NCBI GenBank assembly: GCA_005502875.1
Contig: SCMV01000012.1
Coordinates: 1 to 64,000, forward strand
Origin: Comamonadaceae bacterium 2PF
GTDB lineage: Bacteria; Pseudomonadota; Gammaproteobacteria; Burkholderiales; Burkholderiaceae_C
Length of the DNA: 64,000 nucleotides
Reading direction: 5' to 3'
The notes below the pieces were generated by a model. That model did no database searches and was not told the origin of the DNA. It saw nothing but the letters and a program-made list of their open reading frames with translations. A program made the translations under genes and the position numbers. Numbering within the stretch: position 1 is the first letter of the stretch; every line of letters starts with the position of its first letter. Below are positions 51,648 to 59,994 of this stretch, in pieces.

Positions 51648-53438
51648 TCAGGCGGCCGACGCCAGCTTCGCGCCGGCCCCGCCAGCCATCGCCTGCATGC
51701 ACGCGGCCTCCGGGTCGTCGCACTGGATGACCTCGTCGACCAGCGGCGCCAGCCGGCGCGTGTCGGCGCGCAGCACGCGCTGCTTGACCGAGGCGATCTG
51801 CGAGGGGTGCATCGAGAAGCTGCGCAACCCCATGGCCAGCAGGAACTCGGTGAAGACCGGGTCGCCCGCCATTTCACCGCACACGCTCACGCCCTTGCCT
51901 GCCGCCCGCGCCTGCGCGATGGTGGTGCGGATGAGCTGCAACACCGCCGGGTGCCACGGGTCGTAGAGGTGGGCCACGGCCTCGTCGGCGCGGTCGATGG
52001 CCAGGGTGTACTGAATCAGGTCGTTCGTGCCGATGGACACGAAATCGAAGTGCTTGAGGAACAAGGGCATGGTCAGCGCTGCGGCCGGCACCTCGATCAT
52101 GGCGCCCAGTTCGCACTGGCCAAACGGCTTGCCGGACTCGGTCAACTGGCGCTGAACGTGCGCGATGTTCTCCAGCGTCTGGCGGATCTCGCGCTGGCTG
52201 GCCAGCATCGGGATCAGGATCTTGACAGGCCCGTGAACCGCCGCGCGGTAGAGCGCGCGCAACTGGCGGCGGAACATGCTTGGCTCCGACAGGCTCCAGC
52301 GGATGGCGCGCAGGCCCAGAGCCGGGTTGAGCACCGACTCGTGGCGCAGCTCCGAAGCCGTCAAGCCTTCCAGCGGCTTGTCGGCGCCGATGTCGACGGT
52401 GCGGATCACCACGGGCAGGCCCTTCATGGCCTCGACCGCGCGCCGGTAGGCGTCGTACTGCTCTTCTTCGTCGGGCAGGTTGCCGCCCCGGTTCATGAAC
52501 AGGAACTCGGAGCGGAACAGGCCCACGCCCACGGCACCGGCTTCCAGCGCGGCGGGGCTGTCTTCGGGCATCTCGATGTTGGCCACCAGCTCCACCCGCT
52601 CGCCGTCGAGCGTGACGGCCGGGGTGTGGCGCAGGCGGGCCAGGCGACCGCGTTCGAGCTCGGCCTGGCGCTGGCGGAAACGGTACTCCTCCAGCACGAT
52701 GGGGGACGGGTCGACGATCACCAGCCCGGCGTCGCCATCGACGATGATGCGATCGTCCTGGCGGATCAGGCCGCTGGCCTGGCGCGCGCCCACCACGGCC
52801 GGGATGTCCATGCTGCGCGCCACGATGGCGGTGTGCGAGGTCTTGCCGCCCACGTCGGTGACGAAGCCGCAGAACACGCTGCGCTTGAAGCTGGCCATGT
52901 CGGCCGGTGCGATGTCGTTGGCGACCAGGATCAGCGGCTCGTCGCCGCCGAAGTCACGCGGACCGTGGGTCGGCGCCTGCAGGCCTGCGGCGGCAACCTC
53001 GCGGTCCATGTTGCGCAGGATGCGCTCGACCACCTGCTCCAGGTCGGCCTTGCGTTCGCGGATGTAGGCGTCGTCCATCTCGTCGAACTGACGGGCCAGC
53101 ACTTCGAGCTGGGCCGACAACGCCCATTCGGCGTTGTAGTGGCGCTCGCGGATCCAGTCGGCGGCCGCACCGATCAGGGCCTCGTCCTGCAGCAGCATCT
53201 GGTGCACGTCGAGGATGGCGGCCAGTTCGGCCGGCGCATCGGCGGGCAGGTCGCGCTTGAGGGTGTCGAACTCGACGGCAACGGTGTCGCGGGCCGAAAT
53301 CAGGCGCGCGATTTCCTCTTCGGTCCGCGCAGGATCGATGAAGACGTGGGGCACGTCGACGCGGCTGGAGGCGACCAGCACCGCGCGACCGATGGCCACG
53401 CCACGCGAAACCGGCAGGCCGAAGATCTGGATGCTCAT
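51648..53438 (-). CDS. ptsI: Phosphoenolpyruvate-protein phosphotransferase (enzyme I)
   Basis: 596 residues, full length. The phosphorylated His202 is in TDVGGKTSHTAIVARS, and the PEP-binding domain has LFRSEFLFMNR, the loop GTNDLIQYTLAIDRAD and the catalytic CGEMAGD. Enzyme I passes phosphate from PEP to HPr. No ptsH or IIA gene is nearby, although these usually adjoin ptsI in Burkholderiales, where the system is mostly regulatory. ATG 53438 (MSIQIFGLPV) is preferred to 53516. It is divergent from the OlsB-like gene. Confidence 0.95.
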   Translation of the reverse strand: MSIQIFGLPVSRGVAIGRAVLVASSRVDVPHVFIDPARTEEEIARLISARDTVAVEFDTLKRDLPADAPAELAAILDVHQMLLQDEALIGAAADWIRERHYNAEWALSAQLEVLARQFDEMDDAYIRERKADLEQVVERILRNMDREVAAAGLQAPTHGPRDFGGDEPLILVANDIAPADMASFKRSVFCGFVTDVGGKTSHTAIVARSMDIPAVVGARQASGLIRQDDRIIVDGDAGLVIVDPSPIVLEEYRFRQRQAELERGRLARLRHTPAVTLDGERVELVANIEMPEDSPAALEAGAVGVGLFRSEFLFMNRGGNLPDEEEQYDAYRRAVEAMKGLPVVIRTVDIGADKPLEGLTASELRHESVLNPALGLRAIRWSLSEPSMFRRQLRALYRAAVHGPVKILIPMLASQREIRQTLENIAHVQRQLTESGKPFGQCELGAMIEVPAAALTMPLFLKHFDFVSIGTNDLIQYTLAIDRADEAVAHLYDPWHPAVLQLIRTTIAQARAAGKGVSVCGEMAGDPVFTEFLLAMGLRSFSMHPSQIASVKQRVLRADTRRLAPLVDEVIQCDDPEAACMQAMAGGAGAKLASAA

Positions 53439-53638
53439 GGCCTTGATCGTAACAGCCCGAGCCGCCCATGTGGATCGGGGTTTGTGATGCGAGCCAACCC
53501 CAGGAGCCGCCCCCATCCGCCGTCGGCGTCATCCATGCGTCACGCGGGCGTCACGGCACCGTCATGCACGCACTCGACACTGCGCCTCAGAACGCGAAAC
53601 GGCGAAACGGAACCTGGACCCAAGAACGGAGACCGACG

Positions 53639-54475
53639 ATGCGAGACCTCCCGCTGCCCACCCTGCCCATCGCAGGCCTGTCCACCCCGTCGGCCGACAG
53701 CACGGCCGCCCGGAGGTCACTTCACCCGAGCTCGGAACGCCAGGCCTTTGAGGTCGTTTGGGCTCGCACTGAGGAAGATGTTCGTGCGGCGCAACGCCTG
53801 AGGCACGAGGTCTTCGTCGGGGAGATGGGCGCACGCCTGAGCGTGCCCACTGGCAGCCCCGCAGGCCACGACATCGACCTGTTCGACCCCTACTGCGAGC
53901 ACCTGCTGGTGCGCCTGAGCAGCGAAGACGGCGAACCCGGCCAGGTCATCGGCACCTACCGCGTGCTGACGCCGGCTTCGGCCAAGCGCGTCGGCGGCCT
54001 CTACAGCGAAACCGAATTCGACCTGACCCGCCTGCGCGGCCTGCGCAGCAAGATGGTCGAGCTCGGCCGCTCCTGCGTGCACCCCGACCACCGCACCGGC
54101 GGCGCCATCATGGCGCTGTGGGGCGCCCTGGCTGAATTCATGGTCCGCAACGACCTGGACACCATGATCGGCTGCGCCAGCATCTCGATGCGCGACGGCG
54201 GCCACGTGGCGGCATCGCTGTGGGAGCAACTGCGCCAGACCCACCTCGCCCCGATCGACCTGCAAGTTCGCCCCCGCCTGCCCCTGCCGGTCGAAGAACT
54301 GGACCGCCACCTGCAGGTCGAGCCGCCCGCGCTGATCAAAGGCTACCTGCGCGTTGGCGCCAAGGTGCTGGGTGCGCCTGCCTGGGACCCCGACTTCAAC
54401 ACCGCCGACCTGCCGATGCTCATGCGCATCGAGGACCTGCCGGCGCGCTACCGCCGCCACTTCCTGGGTGCATGA
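53639..54475 (+). CDS. olsB: OlsB-like N-acyltransferase (ornithine lipid synthesis)
   Basis: 278 residues. The GNAT-like domain begins at FEVVWARTEEDVRAAQRLRHEVF and includes DIDLFDPYCEHLLVR, GTYRVL, ELGRSCVHPDHRTGGAI and GCASISMRDGG, the pattern of the OlsB/hemolysin-like acyltransferases that transfer an acyl chain from ACP to ornithine. Other members of this superfamily make different N-acyl amino acids, so the substrate is provisional. ATG 53639 has GGAG upstream and is preferred to 53468. No olsA-type gene is adjacent. Confidence 0.82.
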   Translation: MRDLPLPTLPIAGLSTPSADSTAARRSLHPSSERQAFEVVWARTEEDVRAAQRLRHEVFVGEMGARLSVPTGSPAGHDIDLFDPYCEHLLVRLSSEDGEPGQVIGTYRVLTPASAKRVGGLYSETEFDLTRLRGLRSKMVELGRSCVHPDHRTGGAIMALWGALAEFMVRNDLDTMIGCASISMRDGGHVAASLWEQLRQTHLAPIDLQVRPRLPLPVEELDRHLQVEPPALIKGYLRVGAKVLGAPAWDPDFNTADLPMLMRIEDLPARYRRHFLGA

Positions 54476-54522
54476 AGCGCGGCTGAAGACCACAGGTTCA
54501 CGCTGCGCATAGACTGCGCGGC

Positions 54523-55950
54523 ATGAACCGACCCGCCCCGGGGCACAGCCTGCCCCTGTCCCAGTTGCTGGGCCGATGCGCCAACGCGGTCGCCGCCGTG
54601 CGCAAAGGCCAGTCTCTCAACGAAGCGCTCGCCGCCACCCCGGCGCCCGAGCGCCCCGGCACCCAGGCCCTGGCCTTCACCGTGATGCGCCGCATGGGCC
54701 TGGCCCATGCCCTGCGCCAACAACTGGTGCCCAAAGCGCCCCACCCCTGGGTCGACGCGCTGCTGATCTCGGCCCTGGCCCTGATCGACGAGGGCAGCTA
54801 CGACGACCACACCCTGGTCGACCAGGCCGTGAACGCCTGCAAGAAAAACCGCAAGGTCGGGCAAGCCGCCAGCGGCCTGGTCAACGCCGTGCTGCGCCGA
54901 TTCCTGCGTGAACGCGCCGGGCTGATGGCCTCTCTGTCGGATGACGAAGTGGCCCGACACAACCACCCCGGCTGGTGGATCAGGCGGCTCAAGAAGGACT
55001 GGCCCGAACACTGGCAAGCCATCCTGGCCGCCAACCAGGCTCAGCCGCCGCTCACCCTGCGCGTCAACACCCGCCACGGCAGCGTCGCCGCCTACCGCGA
55101 GCGCCTGGTTGCCGCCGGCCTGCTGCCTGCCGCCACGCCCTCCGTCGCGCGCGTCCCCGACGCCATGGGAGCCCCGACCGGCGTCCCGCCCACGCCCTTG
55201 GGCCCCGAGCCCGTCGTCCTGCCCCGCGCCGTGCCGGTCGGCCAGCTGCCCGGATTTGCAGAGGGCGACGCCTCCGTGCAGGACGCCTCTGCCCAGTGGG
55301 CCGCCCCGCTGCTGCTGCAAGCAGGCGGCGCCCTGCTGCCAGCCGGCGCCCGCGTGCTCGACGCCTGCGCCGCGCCAGGTGGCAAGACGGCCCACCTGCT
55401 CGAACTCGGCGACTTCGACGTCACCGCCCTGGACGCCGACCCCGAACGCCTCAAGCGCATCGCGGACACCCTGGGTCGCCTGGGCCTGAAGGCGCGCACC
55501 ATCGCCGCCGACGCCAGCCGCCCGGCCGATTGGTGGGACGGCCAGCCCTTCGACGCCATCCTGCTGGACGCGCCCTGCAGCGCTTCCGGCATCGTGCGCC
55601 GCCACCCCGACGCTCGCTGGCTGCGCCGCGACACCGACATCGCGGCCCTGGCCGCCATCCAGGACGCCATCCTCGACGCCCTGTGGCCCCTGCTCAAGCC
55701 AGGTGGCCACCTGCTGTACTGCACCTGCTCCGTCTTCCGAGAAGAGGGCGAAGACCGCATCGACGCGTTTTTGCAACGCACGCCCGGCGCCCGGCGCCTG
55801 CCCGCGCCCGGCCACATCCTCCCTGTGGTCGAATACCCCGAGACCGCCGCCCATCGGCCATTGGCATCACCCACCCAAGGTGCGCCTGCTGCCGACCCTG
55901 GCGATGGCTTCTTCCACGCCCTGCTCGCCAAACCCTCACAAGGTGCCTGA
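54523..55950 (+). CDS. rsmB: 16S rRNA (cytosine-967-C5)-methyltransferase
   Basis: 475 residues. An N-terminal NusB-like domain (1-150) is followed by the RsmB catalytic domain with SAM motif VLDACAAPGGKTAHLLEL and the two cysteines in LLDAPCSASGIVRRH and YCTCSVFREEGEDR. It methylates C967 of 16S rRNA. A Pro-rich insertion at about 205-230 (PTGVPPTPLGPEPVV) lies before the SAM domain. Its stop overlaps the next start (TGATG), so the downstream gene is translationally coupled. Confidence 0.93.
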   Translation: MNRPAPGHSLPLSQLLGRCANAVAAVRKGQSLNEALAATPAPERPGTQALAFTVMRRMGLAHALRQQLVPKAPHPWVDALLISALALIDEGSYDDHTLVDQAVNACKKNRKVGQAASGLVNAVLRRFLRERAGLMASLSDDEVARHNHPGWWIRRLKKDWPEHWQAILAANQAQPPLTLRVNTRHGSVAAYRERLVAAGLLPAATPSVARVPDAMGAPTGVPPTPLGPEPVVLPRAVPVGQLPGFAEGDASVQDASAQWAAPLLLQAGGALLPAGARVLDACAAPGGKTAHLLELGDFDVTALDADPERLKRIADTLGRLGLKARTIAADASRPADWWDGQPFDAILLDAPCSASGIVRRHPDARWLRRDTDIAALAAIQDAILDALWPLLKPGGHLLYCTCSVFREEGEDRIDAFLQRTPGARRLPAPGHILPVVEYPETAAHRPLASPTQGAPAADPGDGFFHALLAKPSQGA

Positions 55951-56546
55951 TGTCGCCTCTGAGCCGCCGCGACCTGCTCCAGCGAAGCGCCAGCCTGGCG
56001 CTGGCTGCCGCATGTCTGAAGCCGGCAGGCGCCTGGGCTGACAGCGCCCTCACCCGCAACGTCGCCGAGCTCACCAGCCTGGCGGTCAGCCTCGGCGATG
56101 AAAGCGTGCTGCTGACCTACAGCGTGCGACTGGAACTGTCCAAGGACCTCGAGCAGATGCTGCTGCGAGGCGTCACCCTCGTCTTCGTGGCCGAGGCCGA
56201 ACTGATGCGCGAACGCTGGTATTGGCTGGACCAGAGCCGGGCCGAGGCCACGCGCCGCTGGCGCCTGGGCTGGCAACCCCTGACCCGTCGCTGGAAGCTC
56301 AGCCAGGACGGTCTCAGCCGTCACTTTGTCAACCTGCAAGAAGCCCTTGACGCGATGCGCCGCACCACACGCTGGCGCATCGGCGACCCCATTGCAATGG
56401 GCGACGAAGCCGAGCACCACGTCGTCTTTCGCTTCCGACTGGACACCGAAGAGCTGCCCCGCCCGCTGCAAATCGGCCTGGGGCCACAGTCCGGCTGGGA
56501 CCTCTCGATCGCGCGCCGCATCAACCTGAATGCGGCGATGCGCTGA
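55950..56546 (+). CDS. DUF4390 exported protein
   Basis: 198 residues. A Tat-like or Sec signal (SRRDLLQRSASLALAAACL) ends near AWA, followed by the DUF4390 domain with VLLTYSVRLELSKDLEQML, a central WYWLDQS and the C-terminal WDLSIARRIN. No function is known. It overlaps rsmB by one base and ntrY follows after 25 bases, forming a fixed rsmB-DUF4390-ntrY-ntrX operon. Confidence 0.88.
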   Translation: MSPLSRRDLLQRSASLALAAACLKPAGAWADSALTRNVAELTSLAVSLGDESVLLTYSVRLELSKDLEQMLLRGVTLVFVAEAELMRERWYWLDQSRAEATRRWRLGWQPLTRRWKLSQDGLSRHFVNLQEALDAMRRTTRWRIGDPIAMGDEAEHHVVFRFRLDTEELPRPLQIGLGPQSGWDLSIARRINLNAAMR

Positions 56547-56571
56547 GCATCGCCGTGACGGCCGCCACCCC

Positions 56572-58884
56572 ATGAGCACCATCAAGGCCAACCGCTGGGC
56601 GTGGGTCCTCGCCGGCACCGCCCTCTCCGGCGGGGGCCTGGTGCTGGCCTTCCTGCTGGTCATGGCCACGCAGAACAGCGAACGCCTGGAGCCCTACTTC
56701 GCCTGGCTGGTCTGGGGCAACCTGGCCGTGGCCGCGGTGCTGGGCCTGACCATCGCCATCGCCCTCGGGCGCCTGGCCCTGCGCCTGCGCGCGCGCAAGT
56801 TCGGCAGCCGGCTGCTGCTCAAGCTCGCCGGCATCTTCGGCCTGGTCGGCCTGCTGCCCGGCCTGCTGATCTACACCGTGTCCTACCAGTTCGTCTCGCG
56901 CAGCATCGAGACCTGGTTCGACGTGCGGGTCGAAGGTGCGCTCGAAGCCGGTCTGAACCTGGGTCGCAGCACGCTCGACACGCTCACACAGGACGTGTCC
57001 GCCAAGACCCGCACCGCCGCCCTGCGCCTGGCCGAAGAGCCGCGCGCTGGCGCCCAGCCAGGCCTGCTGGAACTCGAGCGCCTGCGCGAGCAGATCCGCG
57101 CCCGCACCGTCTCGGTGGCCAGCGAAAGCGGCCTCGTGTCCATGACCGCCGGTGGCGACGGCACCCGGCTGCTGACCACCGAGCGCCTGCCCTCGAACTG
57201 GCGCAGCGATGCGCGCAACCGCGGCGTCTACGCTCAGATCGAAGGCCTCGAAGAGCAGGCCGACAGCTCCGGCCCACCCCGCATCATCGCCATCGCCTGG
57301 ATGCCCGACCGCAGCTTCAGCCTGCAGTCCAGTGGTCACTTCCTGGTCGTCACGCAACTCATCCCGACCGAGCTGGTGCGCAACGCGCTCGATGTGCAAA
57401 GCGCCTACCAGGAGTACCAACAACGCGCGCTCGGCCGAGGCGGCCTGCGCAAGATGTACATCGGCACGCTGACGCTGGCGCTGGTGCTGGCGGTGTTCGG
57501 TGCGTTCCTGCTGGCGGCCATCCTCGGGCAACAACTGGCGCGCCCGCTGCTGCTGCTGGCCGAGGGCGTGCAGGAGGTGGCGCGTGGCGACCTGCGCCCC
57601 AAAACCATCTTCGCCAGCCGTGACGAACTCGGTGGCCTGACGCGCGCATTCGCGGCCATGACCCAGCAGCTTGCCGACGCGCGCACCCTGGCCGAGCGCA
57701 GCGTGCAGGAACTCGACAGCGCCCGCGCCCACCTGCAGACCGTGCTCGACAACCTCAGCGCGGGCGTGATCGTGTTCGACGCGCAAGGCCGCATCGAGAT
57801 GGTCAACCCCGGCGCCACACGCATCCTCAAGCTGCCGATTTCGGCCTACCGTGGCCGCCCGCTCACCGACGTGATCGGCCTGCAGGACTTCGCCACCGCC
57901 ATTGCCCAACGCTTCGAGCTCTACGCCAACGACCCCACGCCAGGCGAGCGCCAGCAATGGCAGGAGTCCTACGAGCTCAGCCTGCCGCATTCGCCCGACC
58001 CGCTGACCCTGCTGGTGCGCGGCGCCGAGTTGCCGCCCGACGAAACCCTCATCGTCTTCGACGACCTCACCGAGGTGGTCTCGGCCCAGCGCGCCGAAGC
58101 CTGGGCCGAGGTGGCGCGCCGTGTTGCCCACGAAATCAAGAACCCACTGACACCGATCCAGCTCTCGGCCGAGCGGCTGGAGATCAAGCTCGCCGACAAG
58201 CTCGACGACCCGGGACGCCAGCTGCTGACCCGCTCGGTCAACACCATCGTCACGCAGGTGCAGGCACTCAAGAACCTGATCAACGAGTTCCGCGACTACG
58301 CACGCCTGCCTTCGGCCAAGCTGGCGCCGCTGAACCTCAATGAGCTGGTCAACGAGGTGATGGCCCTGTACGGGCAGGCGATCGAGCAAGGCACGCTCAC
58401 GCTGGACCTTGCACCGGATCTGCCCAACATCCAGGGTGACGCCGCGCTGTTGCGGCAAGTGGTGCACAACCTGGTGCAGAACGCCCTGGATGCCGCGCTG
58501 GACACCGCACAAGACGCAGCAAGCGATCGGGCGGCAGCGCGAGGCGCCGCCCGTGTCACCGTTCGCACCGACACGCCGCGCAACGAGGACGGCAGCATCC
58601 GCGCCGTGCGACTGGCCGTTCGCGACAACGGCCCAGGCTTCCCGGACAAGGTGCTGCGCAGGGCATTCGAGCCCTACCTGACCACAAAAGCCAAAGGCAC
58701 GGGCCTGGGCCTGGCCGTGGTCAAGAAGATCGCTGACGAGCACAAGGCCCTGGTGAGGATCCGCAACCTGATGGAAAACGCATCGCAGGGCAATTCCCCG
58801 GGTGCCCCGACGGCGATCGGGGCACAAGTTTCGCTATCATTTTCGGTGCTGTCATCCATCCCACACCAAAGTGGGTCACACTAG
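56572..58884 (+). CDS. ntrY: NtrY-type nitrogen-related sensor histidine kinase
   Basis: 770 residues. Two to three transmembrane helices at the N-terminus flank an extracytoplasmic domain, followed by HAMP (ARPLLLLAEGVQEVARGDL), PAS (AGVIVFDAQGRIEMVNPGA) and the kinase core with His520 in RRVAHEIKNPLTPIQLSAERL (in part: VAHEIKNPLTPIQ). The ATPase domain has VQNALDAAL, RDNGPGFP and GTGLGLAVVKKI. NtrY senses nitrogen or redox status and phosphorylates NtrX. ATG 56572 is preferred to 56530. ntrX begins 33 bases after its stop. Confidence 0.95.
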   Translation: MSTIKANRWAWVLAGTALSGGGLVLAFLLVMATQNSERLEPYFAWLVWGNLAVAAVLGLTIAIALGRLALRLRARKFGSRLLLKLAGIFGLVGLLPGLLIYTVSYQFVSRSIETWFDVRVEGALEAGLNLGRSTLDTLTQDVSAKTRTAALRLAEEPRAGAQPGLLELERLREQIRARTVSVASESGLVSMTAGGDGTRLLTTERLPSNWRSDARNRGVYAQIEGLEEQADSSGPPRIIAIAWMPDRSFSLQSSGHFLVVTQLIPTELVRNALDVQSAYQEYQQRALGRGGLRKMYIGTLTLALVLAVFGAFLLAAILGQQLARPLLLLAEGVQEVARGDLRPKTIFASRDELGGLTRAFAAMTQQLADARTLAERSVQELDSARAHLQTVLDNLSAGVIVFDAQGRIEMVNPGATRILKLPISAYRGRPLTDVIGLQDFATAIAQRFELYANDPTPGERQQWQESYELSLPHSPDPLTLLVRGAELPPDETLIVFDDLTEVVSAQRAEAWAEVARRVAHEIKNPLTPIQLSAERLEIKLADKLDDPGRQLLTRSVNTIVTQVQALKNLINEFRDYARLPSAKLAPLNLNELVNEVMALYGQAIEQGTLTLDLAPDLPNIQGDAALLRQVVHNLVQNALDAALDTAQDAASDRAAARGAARVTVRTDTPRNEDGSIRAVRLAVRDNGPGFPDKVLRRAFEPYLTTKAKGTGLGLAVVKKIADEHKALVRIRNLMENASQGNSPGAPTAIGAQVSLSFSVLSSIPHQSGSH

Positions 58885-58917
58885 GGACTGCACCCACACC
58901 CGGGTATCAGAAATTAC

Positions 58918-59775
58918 ATGGCCACCATTCTTGTTGTCGACGACGAACTGGGCATCCGTGCCCTGCTGTCAGAAATCCTGAGCGACGAAGGTCACTCTGT
59001 CGAAGTGGCGGAAAACGCCGCCCAAGCGCGCACCCTGCGCGAGCAATGCAAACCAGACCTCGTCTTGCTGGACATCTGGATGCCTGACGTCGATGGCGTC
59101 ACACTCCTCAAGGAGTGGGCCGCCAATGGCCAGTTGACCATGCCCGTCATCATGATGTCGGGCCATGGCACCATCGACACCGCAGTCGAGGCCACCAAGT
59201 TCGGCGCCCAGGCCTTCCTGGAAAAGCCGATCACCATGCAAAAGCTGTTGCGCACGGTCGAGCAGGGTCTGGCCAAGCCAGCAGCCCCTCGCGCGGCCAA
59301 CGGTGCCGCGCCTCACGCCCCCCATCACGGCGGCCACCTCGCCACCACGATGGTGCAACCCGTGCACCTGGCGACGGTCACGCCCATCACGGCGGCCTCG
59401 TCCTACAACGGCGGCGGCGCACTGCGCACCGAGATGGCCCCGACGCAGCACCTGCACGCCGAAGCCCCTCACGTGAACTCCACGGCACCTGCCACCTATG
59501 GCAGCGCACCGGCTCACCACCACGTGCACGCCCCCGCCTCGCACGGCACTGCGCTGTCGGGCCCCTCGAACGAACAGCTCTTTCAGCTGGACCGTCCGCT
59601 GCGCGAAGCGCGTGACGACTTCGAGCGCGCCTACTTCGAGTTCCACTTGGCACGCGAAGGCGGCAGCATGACCCGCGTGGCCGAGAAGACGGGCCTTGAG
59701 CGCACCCACCTCTACCGCAAGCTCAAGCAGCTGGGCGTGGACCTCGGACGCAACAAGAAAACGGCCATGAACTGA
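58918..59775 (+). CDS. ntrX: NtrX-like response regulator lacking the AAA+ domain
   Basis: 285 residues, much shorter than classical NtrX (about 450). An intact receiver domain (1-120) has phospho-acceptor D52 in LVLLDIWMPDVDG and SGHGTIDTAVEA. Then a His/Ala/Pro-rich low-complexity linker (about 125-215, e.g. APHAPHHGGH and HHHVHAPASH) replaces the AAA+ sigma-54-interaction domain. The C-terminus is a Fis-type helix-turn-helix (MTRVAEKTGLERTHLYRKLKQLG). No GAFTGA or Walker motifs exist, so it cannot activate sigma-54 directly. The frame is continuous, so this is not a frameshift. Confidence 0.9.
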   Translation: MATILVVDDELGIRALLSEILSDEGHSVEVAENAAQARTLREQCKPDLVLLDIWMPDVDGVTLLKEWAANGQLTMPVIMMSGHGTIDTAVEATKFGAQAFLEKPITMQKLLRTVEQGLAKPAAPRAANGAAPHAPHHGGHLATTMVQPVHLATVTPITAASSYNGGGALRTEMAPTQHLHAEAPHVNSTAPATYGSAPAHHHVHAPASHGTALSGPSNEQLFQLDRPLREARDDFERAYFEFHLAREGGSMTRVAEKTGLERTHLYRKLKQLGVDLGRNKKTAMN

Positions 59776-59803
59776 TGAGGCCAAAAAGCCTCAAAAAGTG
59801 ATG

Positions 59804-59809
59804 TATACT
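59804..59809 (+). promoter_or_regulatory. Possible -10 element of tRNA-Phe
   Basis: TATACT lies 44 bases upstream of the tRNA. No convincing -35 was found at 17 bases. Confidence 0.35.
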
Positions 59810-59853
59810 GAGAGTCTTCGCTGATCGCACAAACGCTTTCAGCCAAGACAAAA

Positions 59854-59929
59854 GGCCTGGTAGCTCAGTTGGTAGAGCAGCGGATTGAAAATCCGCGTGT
59901 CGGTGGTTCGATTCCGCCCCAGGCCACCA
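59854..59929 (+). tRNA. tRNA-Phe(GAA)
   Basis: 76 nt with acceptor stem GGCCTGG/CCAGGCC, D-arm AGCTCAGTTGGTAGAGC, anticodon stem/loop GGATTGAAAATCC, T-arm GGTTCGATTCC and an encoded 3' CCA. The anticodon GAA reads UUU and UUC. It is followed by a strong terminator. Confidence 0.97.
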
Positions 59930-59936
59930 AAATTCA

Positions 59937-59972
59937 AAACCCCGCAAGCTTCACCGGCCTGCGGGGTTTTTT
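59937..59972 (+). terminator. Terminator of tRNA-Phe
   Basis: AAACCCCGCA (59937-59946) pairs with TGCGGGGTTT (59960-59969), followed by T. It also lies at the 3' side of the convergent lipoprotein gene. Confidence 0.9.
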
Positions 59973-59994
59973 GATTTCAGGCCAGGCTGTTAAC

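Noticed and set aside
58918-59775. Frameshift explaining the short ntrX
   Set aside because: The frame is continuous into a good Fis-type HTH and no AAA+ motifs are found in other frames of the linker.
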